Positions 8,729-18,519 of a stretch of DNA of 56,781 nucleotides are shown in pieces. A program made the translations under genes and the position numbers. Below the pieces are notes generated by a model. It had not been told where the DNA came from. It made no database searches and was given only the letters and a program-made list of their open reading frames with translations. The stretch covers positions 1 through 56,781 of the forward strand of contig JACAEW010000121.1 in NCBI GenBank assembly GCA_013388675.1, written 5' to 3'. The DNA comes from Syntrophaceae bacterium. Its GTDB lineage: Bacteria > Desulfobacterota > SM23-61. Within the stretch, counting starts at the first letter, position 1. Each line of letters starts with the position of its first letter.

Positions 8729-10000
8729 ATGAAAGAAATGACCGAAGTTCAAGAAGAGGCCCGGCGGTGCGTGAAATGCGGAAACTGCCTGGCCCAGTGT
8801 CCGGTTTATGCGGAAACGCTGGAGGAACCCCTGGCCGCCCGGGGCAAGATGGCCCTGGTGGAGTCGCTGAAGGAAGACGATCCCGAATACACCAAGCGGT
8901 ACTATAAAATTCTCTCCCAGTGCCTTCTCTGCGGCACTTGCGCGGAGAACTGCCCGAACGGGGTTTGCGGGGATGAAATCATCCGTGAAGCCCGGGCCCT
9001 GCTCGTTGAAAAAAAGGGCCTCACCCTTCCCAAGAAGGCCATCTTTAAGTATTTTCTGGATACTGACCGCCTCATGCCGCTCGTCCTCAAGGCGGGAGCT
9101 TCGCTGCAACACCTCTTCCTGGAGAAGATCCCGGAAGAAAGCGGCCTCCGCCTCCGCTTTCCCATGCCCTTCGTGGATTCCAAGAGATTCATCCCCGGCC
9201 TGGCCCCGGACGCCTTTCTGACCTACCGTTCCGGATGGGCCCGGGCTGAGAAGGAAACCATGCGGGTGGGGCTTTTCGTGGGCTGCGTGAGCAATTACAT
9301 GTTCCCCCGGATTGCCCAGGCCGCCCTGGACCTCTTCGTCCGGAACGGGGTTTCCGTGTACATCCCGAAAGAGCAGAAGTGTTGCGGGCTTCCCGCCTTC
9401 GGGTCGGGGGATGATGAGACCCCCCGTTCTATCGCCCGCAAGAACATCGAGGCCTTCGCGGAGGAGAATCTCGATCAGATTATAGCTCACTGCGCCTCCT
9501 GCGCCGCCATGCTCAAGTTGGACTATCCTCTGCTCTTCGGCAAGGACGATCCCTTTCGCCAGAAAGCCCTGGCTTTCGCTGAAAAGGTGAGCGATGCCAC
9601 TCTGTTTCTACCGAGGGTTTTGCCAGGACCCAGGAACCAGGAACCAGGAACCGGGCCATTGCGGGTTACCTACCATGACCCCTGCCATCTGCGCCGCAAG
9701 CTGGGAATTTTCAAGGAGCCCCGGGACCTCCTCAAGTGCACGCCGGGTTTGGAGTTTGTGGAGATGAAGGATGCCAACCGGTGTTGCGGCCAGGGAGGGA
9801 GCTTCAACGTGGCCAATTACGACCTGTCCTTGAAGATCCTGGACCGGAAGACAAAGGCGATTGAGGAGAGTAAAGCCGATATCGTAACCACCACCTGCAG
9901 CGGCTGCATGCTCCAGTTGATGGACGGGATCCATCAGGCGGGATTAAAAAAAGAAGTCCGGCATCTGGTCGAGATGATCGATCAGGCCACCGTCCTGTAA
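8729..10000 (+). CDS. glcF: Fe-S electron-transfer partner of the FAD oxidase, GlcF-like (two 4Fe-4S sites, two CCG domains)
   Basis: A 423-residue protein with two N-terminal 4Fe-4S motifs (CVKCGNCLAQCP and CLLCGTCAENCP) and two cysteine-rich CCG domains (QKCCGLPAFGSG; NRCCGQGGSF), the layout of GlcF and HdrD-like subunits. It should take electrons from the GlcD-like protein and pass them to the quinone pool or another carrier. The linker between the CCG domains contains the residues GPRNQEPGTG, encoded by three copies of a 7-base repeat, which looks like a small in-frame expansion and not a conserved part of the family. Confidence 0.9.
   Translation: MKEMTEVQEEARRCVKCGNCLAQCPVYAETLEEPLAARGKMALVESLKEDDPEYTKRYYKILSQCLLCGTCAENCPNGVCGDEIIREARALLVEKKGLTLPKKAIFKYFLDTDRLMPLVLKAGASLQHLFLEKIPEESGLRLRFPMPFVDSKRFIPGLAPDAFLTYRSGWARAEKETMRVGLFVGCVSNYMFPRIAQAALDLFVRNGVSVYIPKEQKCCGLPAFGSGDDETPRSIARKNIEAFAEENLDQIIAHCASCAAMLKLDYPLLFGKDDPFRQKALAFAEKVSDATLFLPRVLPGPRNQEPGTGPLRVTYHDPCHLRRKLGIFKEPRDLLKCTPGLEFVEMKDANRCCGQGGSFNVANYDLSLKILDRKTKAIEESKADIVTTTCSGCMLQLMDGIHQAGLKKEVRHLVEMIDQATVL
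9630..9650. repeat. Tandem heptamer CCAGGAA x3 inside glcF
   Basis: Three perfect copies of CCAGGAA add seven codons in frame. Related strings (GGACCTGGAACCTG) occur in the intergenic sequence near 47031. Confidence 0.8.
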
Positions 10001-10138
10001 AAAGACGCCTAGAGCAAAAAGCAGAGCGCATTCAGTGATCTGGAAAAGCTTGGGTCTTTTCCTCCCTGCCTTCTGTTCCTGTTACCCGCTTCCTTCTTTG
10101 TGCCGCCCTGAATCTTGCCCTTTCCCCCCGTTTTCTTC

Positions 10139-10167
10139 TTGACGGAAAGCCTGGGCTTTGCTAAATT
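10139..10167 (+). promoter_or_regulatory. Candidate sigma-70 promoter for the ABC importer operon
   Basis: TTGACG (10139-10144) and TAAATT (10162-10167) are 17 bases apart and lie about 50 bases before the binding-protein start. Confidence 0.5.
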
Positions 10168-10219
10168 TCCGCGATATGGAAAATCGGATTTGCCGAGAGG
10201 TCAAGAAAAGGAGGGCGTC

Positions 10220-11767
10220 ATGAAAAAAATAAGAGGGATCATGCTGTTTTGCCTCGCTGCGCTGGTGATAGGCATCTCTTCCAGCCCGACCCTGGCCGGC
10301 AAGGACCATTTGATCGTGGCCTTCGAGGATTCGATCAAAACCATGCATGCCTACCAGACCACCCAGAGAATCGCGATTAACACGGGCTACCTGATCTACG
10401 ACCCGCTGCTGAAGAGGGACCCCAAGGACGGCTCCCTGCATCCCCACCTGGTGACGGAATGGAAGATCGTGAACGACACCACCTGGGAGTTCAAGCTTCG
10501 TCCGGGGGTTAAATTTCACAACGGAAACCCCCTGACCGCCGAGGCCGTCCGTTTCACCATCGAAGACCTCATCCTGGACCCGGCCCAGAAATCCCCCACC
10601 GCCCCGGGTTGGAAATGGGTGAAGAAGGTGGAAGTCAAGGACGACTTGACCTTCCGGGTCATCACCGACGGACCTTACCCCTTAATCCTGGAGCGCTTCA
10701 ACGTCCTTTTCCCCCTGGATCCCAAGTGGATCAAGGAAATGGTGGCCAAGAACGGCGAAGCCTATCTTGCCCGGAACACCATGGGAACCGGTCCCTACAA
10801 GTTCGTCCGCTTTGTCGAGGGAGACCGGATCGAACTGGCGAGGAATGAGCAATACTGGGAGAAAGGGTACCCGAAATTTCCCCGAATGACCGTCCGCTTC
10901 ATCCCCGAACAATCCACCCGCATCGCCGAGCTCGTTTCCGGCGGAATCGACGCCGCGGCCAATATCCTCCCCGATCAGATCCCTTCCATCCGCAACAGCA
11001 AGGGGTTGGATACCATCATCGTTCCCATTCTGCGGATCAGCTTCTGGCAGTTCGACAGCCTGGGCCGCGCGCCGAATTCCCCGCCGGCCCTCAAAGACGT
11101 TCGGGTGCGGAGGGCCATCTGGCACGCCATCGACCGCGAAGCCATCATCAAGAACGTTCTGGGGGGAAACGCCGACCCGGTGAATATTCCGGTGAATCCC
11201 CGGCAGTTCGCCGCCGATCCCTCCATCAAGGGCTACGAGTATAACCCGGAGAAGGCGAAAGCCCTTTTGAAAGAGGCCGGCCACGAAAAGGGGCTGAACC
11301 TCAACATCTGGACCTACACTTCGATCACCAAGAATGCCAACGAGGCGGCCATCGGGTACCTGGAAAAAGTGGGGATCAAGGGCGTGATCCGGGATTACGT
11401 GGGCCGGGTGGGGGAGATGGAAAAATTATCCCAGGCCTCCAAGACCGACGGAATCCTAAACATGACCTGGGGTTCCTACAACATCTTCGACCCCGACGCC
11501 ATCCTGCCCAATTTCTTCATGAGCCCGGAATCCCCGTATGACTATACCGGGGACAAGGAGCTGTCCGATTGGCTGCGGGAAGCCCGCAGAACATTGGATA
11601 AACAGAAGAGGAAGGACCTTTACGGAAAGGCCCAGAAAAAGATCATCGACCAGGCTTACTGGATGCCCTTCTTCACCCAGAGGGTCATTATGGGGGTGAA
11701 CAACAACCTTTCCGTTACCGTGGGGATCGACGAAGTACCCCGTTTCCAATACGCTACCTGGAAGTAG
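10220..11767 (+). CDS. ABC transporter substrate-binding protein, peptide/nickel family (SBP family 5)
   Basis: A 515-residue extracytoplasmic binding protein with a signal peptide (residues 1-25, ending LAG or SPTLA). Family 5 features are visible: LRPGVKFHNGNPLTAEAV, GTGPYKFVRF, RNEQYW and DVRVRRAIWHAIDREAI. Members bind di- or oligopeptides, sometimes nickel or other ligands. The start has AAGGAGGG 5 bases upstream and is preferred over the in-frame codon at 10115. It leads an operon with two permeases, two ATPases and a D-aminoacylase, so N-acylated or D-residue-containing peptides are the likely cargo. Confidence 0.92.
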   Translation: MKKIRGIMLFCLAALVIGISSSPTLAGKDHLIVAFEDSIKTMHAYQTTQRIAINTGYLIYDPLLKRDPKDGSLHPHLVTEWKIVNDTTWEFKLRPGVKFHNGNPLTAEAVRFTIEDLILDPAQKSPTAPGWKWVKKVEVKDDLTFRVITDGPYPLILERFNVLFPLDPKWIKEMVAKNGEAYLARNTMGTGPYKFVRFVEGDRIELARNEQYWEKGYPKFPRMTVRFIPEQSTRIAELVSGGIDAAANILPDQIPSIRNSKGLDTIIVPILRISFWQFDSLGRAPNSPPALKDVRVRRAIWHAIDREAIIKNVLGGNADPVNIPVNPRQFAADPSIKGYEYNPEKAKALLKEAGHEKGLNLNIWTYTSITKNANEAAIGYLEKVGIKGVIRDYVGRVGEMEKLSQASKTDGILNMTWGSYNIFDPDAILPNFFMSPESPYDYTGDKELSDWLREARRTLDKQKRKDLYGKAQKKIIDQAYWMPFFTQRVIMGVNNNLSVTVGIDEVPRFQYATWK

Positions 11768-11861
11768 GCCCGAATGGCGGGAATCCCGAACTCGCCGGCG
11801 ATATGGGCCGAGCTCTGGGGCAGGTTTTTTCAAAGAGCAGCCCCACCGCCAAAGGGAAACG

Positions 11862-13457
11862 ATGTTTGATTTTCGAATCAAGAATGCAAGGGTGATCGAC
11901 GGAACAGGCGGGCCATCCTTCCGGGGGGACATCCTCCTCCGGGGAGATCGGATTGCGGATGTGCGCCCGCCGTCGGAAACCGAGGCAGCCAGGACTCTCG
12001 ATGCCGGGGGCCAGGTGGTGGCCCCCGGTTTTATCGACATGCACTCCCACGGAGATTTCACCCTGCCCGCCTGCCCTGCCGCGGATTCCCTGGTCCATCA
12101 GGGAGTCACCACCGCCGTGGTGGGGCAATGCGGGTTTTCCCTGGCCCCCCTTCTTCCCTCCACCCGCCAGGAAGTCATTACCTCCCTGGAGACCCGGAAG
12201 TATCCCATTCCCTGGGAAAAATGGTCCGACTTCGGCAGTTACCTGGAATTCATGGAATCCCTTGGGTTGGGCGTGAATGTCGTTCCTCTGGTCGGCCAGG
12301 GTACGATCCGTGCAGGGATTATGGGGTTTGTCTCCGGCCGGGCCGATTCCTCGCAGATGAACGACATGCGGGAACAGGTGGAAAAAGCCTTGGCGCAGGG
12401 AGCCTGGGGAATTTCCACCGGCCTCATCTATCCTCCCGGATCCTATGCCTCGACCGAAGAACTTGTGGAGCTGGTGCGCCCTGTTGGCCGGGCCAAAGGC
12501 TTTTACTTCACCCACCTCAGAAGCGAAGGAGAAGGCCTCCTTCAGGCGATGGCCGAGGCCATTCGGATCGGGCGGGAAACAGGGGCCGCCGTTCAGATCG
12601 GGCATCTTAAAGCCGGCTGGCCGGCCAACTGGGAGAAACAGGCTGGAGCCCTGGACCTGATCGAAAAAGCCCGAAGGGAAGGTCTGGATATTCACGCCGA
12701 TGTTTACCCCTACCTCGCCGGGGCGACGAGCCTCAAATCCATTCTTCCCCAATGGGCGCAGGAAGGCGGAAAGAAGGCGACGCTGGAGCGGCTGAAGAAT
12801 CCCGGCCTGCGCCGGAAAATAGCCGCGGACATGAAAACCGACGGTTTGGGAAGGGAAGCCTCCTGGGACCGGATTCGCATCAGCCGCTCCGGTTTACGGC
12901 CGGAGTATGCCGGACGTTTCGTTTCCGAATTGGCCGCTGCCGCCAAAAAATCCCCGGAGGAATGGGTCTTCGATGCCCTGCTGGAAAGCGATCTGGACAT
13001 GGGCATGCTCACCTTCATGATCTCCGAGGAGAACCTGAAAGCCGCCCTTCGCCATCCGGCGGTTATGATCGGCTCCGACTCCACCGTTCTCTCCACGGAA
13101 GGCCCATTGGCCCAGGGAGCTCCCCACCCCCGCGCCTTCGGAACCTTTCCCCGCGTTTTCGGTCGATACGTACGCGAAGAGAAGGTCCTGTCCCTGGAAG
13201 AAGCGGTCTCTAAAATGTCCGGACTCCCCGCCGGCCGGCTGGGGCTGGCGGACCGCGGGTTCATCCGCCCGGGCTGCCGGGCCGACCTGGTCATTTTCGA
13301 TCCGGAGTCAATCCGTGATCAGGCCACCTTTGAATCCCCCTTCCGATACGCCGCGGGAATTTCTCATGTCTTTTGCAACGGCCGTCCGGTGATCGCCGGG
13401 GGGCGAATGACCGGCGAACGCCCCGGCCGGGTGCTCCGAAGAAAGGCGGCGGGATGA
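11862..13457 (+). CDS. N-acyl-D-amino-acid deacylase (D-aminoacylase), amidohydrolase family
   Basis: A 531-residue cytoplasmic amidohydrolase. The N-terminal metal site is IDMHSHGDF, followed by VGQCGFS, GISTGLIYPPGSYAS, FTHLRSEGEG, QIGHLKAG and the late MIGSDST aspartate. The end (GRPVIAGGRMTGERPGRVLR) is typical of D-aminoacylases. The enzyme releases D-amino acids from N-acyl forms; some relatives are dihydroorotase-like or act on acylated dipeptides. Its stop overlaps the next permease start by 4 bases (ATGA), so it is translated as part of the transporter operon. Confidence 0.9.
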   Translation: MFDFRIKNARVIDGTGGPSFRGDILLRGDRIADVRPPSETEAARTLDAGGQVVAPGFIDMHSHGDFTLPACPAADSLVHQGVTTAVVGQCGFSLAPLLPSTRQEVITSLETRKYPIPWEKWSDFGSYLEFMESLGLGVNVVPLVGQGTIRAGIMGFVSGRADSSQMNDMREQVEKALAQGAWGISTGLIYPPGSYASTEELVELVRPVGRAKGFYFTHLRSEGEGLLQAMAEAIRIGRETGAAVQIGHLKAGWPANWEKQAGALDLIEKARREGLDIHADVYPYLAGATSLKSILPQWAQEGGKKATLERLKNPGLRRKIAADMKTDGLGREASWDRIRISRSGLRPEYAGRFVSELAAAAKKSPEEWVFDALLESDLDMGMLTFMISEENLKAALRHPAVMIGSDSTVLSTEGPLAQGAPHPRAFGTFPRVFGRYVREEKVLSLEEAVSKMSGLPAGRLGLADRGFIRPGCRADLVIFDPESIRDQATFESPFRYAAGISHVFCNGRPVIAGGRMTGERPGRVLRRKAAG

Positions 13458-14374
13458 GGACCTTTATTATCAAACAGCTCATCCAGGCCGTGGGGGTATG
13501 CCTGGTTATCTCCATGATCTCCTTTTTTCTCCTTTTCCTGAACACCGACCCGGCCCTTTTGCTTCTGCCCCCTGAAGCCGAGGTCCAGGATATCGCCAAG
13601 TTCAAGAAGCAGATGGGCCTGGACCGGCCGGTGGTCGTGCAATACGCGGATTTCCTGCGCAAAGTCGTCTTGCACGGCGATTTCGGCAATTCCTTCCTGG
13701 CCAAGGTGCCGGCAGCCAAACTCGTCCGGGAAAGGCTCCCGGCCACGATCCAGCTGGCCCTGGCCGCCCTCATCCTGGTCAACCTGGTGGCCTTGCCGGT
13801 GGGGGTCATCTCCGCCATCCGAAGGTATTCGCTCATGGACAACGTGGCCACTTTCACCGCCCTGCTCGGCCAGGCCATGCCCCTCTACTGGTTCGGCATC
13901 ATGCTCATCATCATCTTTGGGGTATGGCTGAGGTGGTTTCCCATCTCCGGGTCCGACACCTGGGCGCACCTGGTACTCCCGGCGATCACCCTGGCCTCCT
14001 GGATTCTTCCCATCAACATGCGCCTGGTGCGCTCCGGCATGCTCGACGTACTGAACCAGGATTACATCCGCACCGCCCGGGCCAAGGGACTACTGGAGCG
14101 CAAGGTCCTGATGAAACATGCCTTCAAGAATGCCGCCATCCCCCTTGTCACGATCACGGGCATGCAACTGGGAGCTCTTCTCGGGGGTGCGGTGGTCACC
14201 GAAACGGTCTTTGCCTGGCCCGGACTGGGACGATTGGCGGTGGATTCCATCCGCATGGGCGACTACCCGGTGGTCCAGGCCATCGTGGTCGTCTTCGCCC
14301 TCTTTGTGGTCGTCGGCAACTTCCTGGCGGACATTCTGGCCGCCATGATCGACCCGCGGATTCGATTGGAATAA
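13454..14374 (+). CDS. ABC transporter permease, DppB/OppB type
   Basis: A 306-residue membrane protein with an N-terminal transmembrane helix, the GLDRPVVVQYADFLRKVV segment and the GDFGNSF motif typical of DppB, and about six helices. The EAA-type loop facing the ATPase is visible around DYIRTARAKGLLERKVL. The start overlaps the deacylase stop, which rules out the longer upstream reading. It pairs with the DppC-type permease. Confidence 0.93.
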   Translation: MRTFIIKQLIQAVGVCLVISMISFFLLFLNTDPALLLLPPEAEVQDIAKFKKQMGLDRPVVVQYADFLRKVVLHGDFGNSFLAKVPAAKLVRERLPATIQLALAALILVNLVALPVGVISAIRRYSLMDNVATFTALLGQAMPLYWFGIMLIIIFGVWLRWFPISGSDTWAHLVLPAITLASWILPINMRLVRSGMLDVLNQDYIRTARAKGLLERKVLMKHAFKNAAIPLVTITGMQLGALLGGAVVTETVFAWPGLGRLAVDSIRMGDYPVVQAIVVVFALFVVVGNFLADILAAMIDPRIRLE

Positions 14375-14378
14375 AGCG

Positions 14379-15284
14379 ATGTCTGAACTCCCAACTCCTT
14401 CCGCTGAAATGGAAGAAGCAGCGCCCACGACCTTGAGTCGGGTCCTGCATAAGATGTGGCATCTGCGCATGGGTGTGATCGGGGGGATTCTGATCATCTG
14501 CCTGATTCTCGTGGCCCTCTTCTGCCCTTACCTGACCCCCCATGACCCCTACAAGCAGGACATCACCAAGAGACTCATGAAGCCGGCCTTTATGGCGGGG
14601 GGAAAAGCGGAACATCTGCTGGGGACCGATCACTTGGGCCGGGACCTTCTCACCCGGATCCTATACGGCACCCGGATCAGCCTGGTGGTTGGGATTTCAG
14701 CGGTCCTTCTGATGCTGGCGGTGGGAGTCACCCTCGGCCTGATAGCCGGGTTTTTCGGGGGAAAGGCCGATGTGATGATTTCCTTCCTGGTGAACTGTAT
14801 GATGGGGTTCCCCTTCATTCTCCTGGCCATGAGCCTGGTCGCCGTCCTGGGCGCTTCCCTGCAAAACATCATCATCGCCCTGGGCTTCACGGGGTGGCCC
14901 GTGTTCACCCGGGTAACCCGCATCGAGACCATGAAGCTCCGGGAAAGGGAGTTCATCCTGGCCGCCAGGTCCCTGGCTTTCTCCACGCGCCGGATCCTGG
15001 CCCGGCACATCCTTCCCAATCTTCTGCCGGCGATCATCGTTCTGGCCACGGTGGAAGTGGCCCGGGCCATCATCCGGGAATCCCTCCTTTCTTTCCTGGG
15101 CCTGGGCATACAACCGCCCATCCCTTCCTGGGGGGTCATGCTGGCCGAAGGCCGGGATTACATGCTGCTTCAATGGTGGCTGGCGGCCTTCCCGGGCATG
15201 GCCATCTTTCTGGCGGCGCTGGGGATCAACCTCCTGGGAGACGCCTTGCGGGACCTGGTGGACCCCTACCTGAGGAAAACGTGA
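14379..15284 (+). CDS. ABC transporter permease, DppC/OppC type
   Basis: A 301-residue membrane protein with the DppC hallmarks: [19 protein letters not shown] after the first helix, [13 protein letters not shown], and an EAA loop ([19 protein letters not shown]). It begins 4 bases after the DppB-type stop and overlaps the next ATPase gene by one base. Confidence 0.93.
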   Translation: MSELPTPSAEMEEAAPTTLSRVLHKMWHLRMGVIGGILIICLILVALFCPYLTPHDPYKQDITKRLMKPAFMAGGKAEHLLGTDHLGRDLLTRILYGTRISLVVGISAVLLMLAVGVTLGLIAGFFGGKADVMISFLVNCMMGFPFILLAMSLVAVLGASLQNIIIALGFTGWPVFTRVTRIETMKLREREFILAARSLAFSTRRILARHILPNLLPAIIVLATVEVARAIIRESLLSFLGLGIQPPIPSWGVMLAEGRDYMLLQWWLAAFPGMAIFLAALGINLLGDALRDLVDPYLRKT

Positions 15285-16333
15285 TGGGGCAAACGATCCC
15301 TGAATCCCGCGTCACCCCGAATTCATTCCCGGCCGTTCCCCCCGGCGACGATTTCCTCCTCCGGGTCGAGGGCCTGAAGATGCATTTCCCCATCCGAAAA
15401 GGCCTTCTGGGACGGACCGTTGGATATGTCTATGCCGTGGATGGGGTGAGCTTGGCCCTTCTCAAGGGAGAAACCCTCGGCCTGGTGGGGGAGTCGGGGT
15501 GCGGCAAATCCACCATCGGCCGTTGCCTTCTACGCCTGTACGAGCCCACCGACGGACGAATCTTTTTCCAGGGCACGGATATCAGCCGGCTTAACTCCGG
15601 AGAAATGATCCGTTTCCGGACCAAGATGCAGATGATCTTCCAGGACCCTTATTCCTCCTTGAACCCCAGGCTCCGGGTGCGGGAGATCATCGGCGAAGCT
15701 TTGCGAGTCCATCATTTGGTCCCGGAAGGAGAATGGACGGACCGCGTGCGGGAGCTCCTGGCCGAAGTGGGCCTGCAGCCCGATCACATGGCCCGTTACC
15801 CCCACGAGTTTTCGGGCGGACAGCGGCAGAGGATCGGGGTCGCGCGATCGCTGGCCATGAACCCGGAACTGGTCGTGGCCGACGAGCCGGTTTCGGCGCT
15901 GGATGTGAGCATCCAGGCCCAAGTCATCAACCTTCTAGACTCGCTGAAGGAAAAGCACGGCCTTTCCTACATCGTGATCGCCCACGACCTGGCCGTGGTG
16001 GAGCATATATCGGACCGGATCGCGGTCATGTACCTGGGAAAGCTGGTGGAAACCGCCCGCGACCGCGACCTTTACCTGAACCCCAAACATCCTTATACCG
16101 AAGCCCTCCTTTCGGCCGTGCCCATCCCCGCACCCGGCGGAAGGGAGCGGCGGAAATCCCGCCAATTGATCCAGGGGGACGTGGCCTCCCCCATCGACCC
16201 TCCCTCGGGCTGCCGTTTTCATACCCGCTGCCCGAAGATGATGGAGGAGTGCCGCCGCATCGATCCGCCCCTGATCGAGATCGGTCCGGAACACCGGGTG
16301 GCCTGCTTGCTCTACGTAGGAAAACAGCGTTGA
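15284..16333 (+). CDS. ABC transporter ATP-binding protein, DppF/OppF type
   Basis: A 349-residue ATPase. Walker A is GESGCGKST, the signature is [15 protein letters not shown] and Walker B is LVVADEP, followed by [10 protein letters not shown]. The C-terminal oligopeptide-transport extension with GCRFHTRCP is present. An N-terminal stretch of about 25 residues precedes the ATPase core. The ATG shares its first base with the TGA of the permease before it. It forms a heterodimer with the next gene product. Confidence 0.93.
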   Translation: MGQTIPESRVTPNSFPAVPPGDDFLLRVEGLKMHFPIRKGLLGRTVGYVYAVDGVSLALLKGETLGLVGESGCGKSTIGRCLLRLYEPTDGRIFFQGTDISRLNSGEMIRFRTKMQMIFQDPYSSLNPRLRVREIIGEALRVHHLVPEGEWTDRVRELLAEVGLQPDHMARYPHEFSGGQRQRIGVARSLAMNPELVVADEPVSALDVSIQAQVINLLDSLKEKHGLSYIVIAHDLAVVEHISDRIAVMYLGKLVETARDRDLYLNPKHPYTEALLSAVPIPAPGGRERRKSRQLIQGDVASPIDPPSGCRFHTRCPKMMEECRRIDPPLIEIGPEHRVACLLYVGKQR

Positions 16334-17322
16334 AAGAACCCTTGCTCCAGCTCAAGAATCTCACCACCCATTTTTTCACTCCCGAGGGGGTGGTGAAGGC
16401 GGTGGAGCGGGTCTCCTTCGGCATCGACAAAGGAAGGACCCTGGGGGTCCTGGGGGAATCGGGCTGCGGGAAATCGGTCACCGCCCTGACGATCATGCGT
16501 CTCATCCCGGACCCGCCGGGGAAAATCCTGGAGGGAGAGATTCTTTTCGAGGGCTTGGACCTGCTCAAGATTACCCCGGCGGCCATGCGCGAGGTCAGGG
16601 GCAAGGACATTGCCATGATCTTCCAGGAGCCCATGACTTCCCTGAACCCGGTTTACACGATCGGGGACCAGATCGCGGAGACCTATATCATCCATCAAGG
16701 ATTGGGCAAGGCAGAAGCCTTCCAGCGAGCGGCGGAGATGCTCCGCCTGGTGGGCATCCCCGCCCCGGAGAGGAGAGTCCACGAATACCCCCACCAGCTC
16801 TCCGGAGGGATGCGCCAGCGGGCCATGATCGCCATGGCCATGGCCTGCCGTCCGAAGCTGCTGATCGCCGACGAGCCCACCACCGCCCTGGACGTGACCA
16901 TTCAGGCTCAGATTCTGGACCTGATGCTGGGGCTCCAGGAAGAGATGGGCATGTCCATCCTGATCATCACTCACGACCTGGGGGTAATCGCCGAGGTCAG
17001 CGACGATGTCGTGGTCATGTACGCCGGGCAGGTCGTGGAGCACGCTTCCATCGAAACGATCTTCCTCCAGCCCAGGCACCCCTACACCCTGGGGCTTATG
17101 TCCTCGATCCCCCAACTAGGGAGAAAGTTCAAGGTCGGGAAGGAACGCCTCAAGGAAATCCCCGGCCTGGTGCCCAACCTCATTCGCCTTCCTCCGGGCT
17201 GCCTCTTCCAGCCCCGCTGCCCCATGGCTTTTCAGGACTGCGCCCGGGAAAGACCTCCCCTATTCTCCCTGGATTCAGGCCATGGAGTGCGCTGCTGGCT
17301 GGTGGAGAAAGAGGGCCATTAA
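16330..17322 (+). CDS. ABC transporter ATP-binding protein, DppD/OppD type (TTG start)
   Basis: A 330-residue ATPase with Walker [10 protein letters not shown], signature [10 protein letters not shown], Walker B LLIADEP and the C-terminal GCLFQPRCP element. No ATG fits; TTG at 16330 starts [12 protein letters not shown], overlaps the previous stop by 4 bases and has AGGA 9 bases upstream, so I take it as the start. It completes the importer and ends 3 bases before the convergent DUF169 gene, with no room for a terminator. Confidence 0.9.
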   Translation: MKEPLLQLKNLTTHFFTPEGVVKAVERVSFGIDKGRTLGVLGESGCGKSVTALTIMRLIPDPPGKILEGEILFEGLDLLKITPAAMREVRGKDIAMIFQEPMTSLNPVYTIGDQIAETYIIHQGLGKAEAFQRAAEMLRLVGIPAPERRVHEYPHQLSGGMRQRAMIAMAMACRPKLLIADEPTTALDVTIQAQILDLMLGLQEEMGMSILIITHDLGVIAEVSDDVVVMYAGQVVEHASIETIFLQPRHPYTLGLMSSIPQLGRKFKVGKERLKEIPGLVPNLIRLPPGCLFQPRCPMAFQDCARERPPLFSLDSGHGVRCWLVEKEGH

Positions 17323-17325
17323 GCT

Positions 17326-18081
17326 CTACACCCTTTGTTTCTCGATTCTTCCCCTCACCGCTTCCCAGCTCCGGGTGATGAGAAAGCTTTCCTCCTGATT
17401 GTCCAGGAGGGAGAGGAACAGCCCCGTGGGCATGGCCAGGGTCAGGATATCGGGCTCGACGAAAGGGCGGGCGGAGACATCGAACAAACCAAGAACGGCC
17501 CGGGGATTCTTGTTCTCCGCTTCCTTCAGGGGGTGAGTCAGGATGGCGCCGCACCCGGAGCTGAAGGGAATGCTGACCGCGTCAAAACGCTCGGCAGCAT
17601 AGTTGGTAAGGGTAAACAAGCCGGATAGGACGTCCGGGGCGGCGAAAAAGATCACCACCTCCGGCTCTTCCGGGGCGGAAAGTCTGTCGAGGGATTTGAA
17701 GACACAATATTTTCGCGGGGCCTTCCGGGGCTGGACCGAGGCGAAGTACGCCCGGGCGGTCTCCGGGTTCTTAATGTATCTCTCCCCTTCCATCTCCCCG
17801 GGAATGCCGCAGGAAAGAAAGTATTCGATTTTCGGTCGGGCGATTGCCTGGAAGCCCATATAATAGCCCCCTCCGAAACAGCCGACGTGGTCCGCGTCGA
17901 AATACACCGTTTCCCCCTTCTGGCGGGCCCGTTTCAGAAGGGCAAACATGCACACGTGCCCCTGTTCTTTCGGAGTCAACCCCTCCCCCGGTTTTTGGTC
18001 GCTGTAAAAAGCCGCCAGGGGATATTCCTTCAGGCCCAAGCGGTCGTGGAATTTTTGGTATTTCGGAGTGTGGATTTTCAT
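17326..18081 (-). CDS. DUF169 domain protein
   Basis: A 251-residue protein of the DUF169 family, recognisable from LGLKEYPLAAFYSD near the start, the conserved cysteine-containing CMFALLKRA and DHVGCFGGGYYMGF segments, and FSSGCGAI near the end. The family is widespread in anaerobes and has no established function; conserved cysteines suggest metal or cofactor binding, but that is a guess. The gene converges on the ABC importer operon and probably has its own promoter to the right, near the RAYT remnant. Confidence 0.85.
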   Translation of the reverse strand: MKIHTPKYQKFHDRLGLKEYPLAAFYSDQKPGEGLTPKEQGHVCMFALLKRARQKGETVYFDADHVGCFGGGYYMGFQAIARPKIEYFLSCGIPGEMEGERYIKNPETARAYFASVQPRKAPRKYCVFKSLDRLSAPEEPEVVIFFAAPDVLSGLFTLTNYAAERFDAVSIPFSSGCGAILTHPLKEAENKNPRAVLGLFDVSARPFVEPDILTLAMPTGLFLSLLDNQEESFLITRSWEAVRGRIEKQRV

Positions 18082-18088
18082 GGGAGGA

Positions 18089-18496
18089 TCATCCTTTCAA
18101 AAGAAATTCAGATGCCAATAATGGAGGGCTCGTAGGGGCACCCCTGCGTGGGTGCCCTTTCTCGGGGCGGCCACACAGGGCCGCCCCTACGTTCCTTTTG
18201 ATTTCGGAAGGTTGATTAATTCCCAGGATCCCATGAAAGTGGTTGGGCATTGTCATAAAGGCATCGATTTCTATCGAAGGGAATTTGTTTTCCAATTCCT
18301 TCCACCACTTCTCAACCATCCTGCCGGCATCGTTTAATCGCATTTCTTCACCGACAATTTCTCCAAACAGGCATCTTCGACCTTCCATACAAACGGTCAC
18401 AAAATACCCTCCCGCCTGCGAATAATCATAATGAGCTAAACGGAGGGATCGGCGGTGGGGTTTGATTGCCGATCGTGCACCCGTTTTTCCGGCCAT
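18089..18496 (-). pseudogene. REP-associated tyrosine transposase (RAYT, Y1_Tnp family), C-terminally truncated
   Basis: The first 90 or so residues match IS200-like RAYTs: LRLAHYDYSQAGGYFVTVC, RRCLFGEI, and the HUH-type metal motif in FMTMPNHFHGIL. After residue 100 the reading frame runs through a REP palindrome (translated as CGRPEKGHPRRGAPTS), and the segment that normally carries the catalytic tyrosine (Y-x-x-x-NP pattern) is missing. So it is a remnant unable to do the chemistry. I prefer the ATG at 18496, because an upstream ATG lies inside the flanking REP. REP palindromes lie on both sides, as expected for this family. Confidence 0.85.
18132..18190. repeat. REP palindrome pair (GTAGGGGC family) overlapping the RAYT 3' end
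   Basis: Two adjacent hairpins (GGGCACCC...GGGTGCCC and GGGGCGGCC...GGCCGCCCC) lie within outer ends GTAGGGGC and GCCCCTAC. It encodes the out-of-family tail of the RAYT remnant. Confidence 0.85.
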
Positions 18497-18519
18497 AAAT
18501 AGCGGCTCGGCTGAAAAAA

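Noticed and set aside
18132-18190. REP palindromes read as a CRISPR array
   Set aside because: They are palindromic and irregular, with no spacers of constant length and no cas genes.
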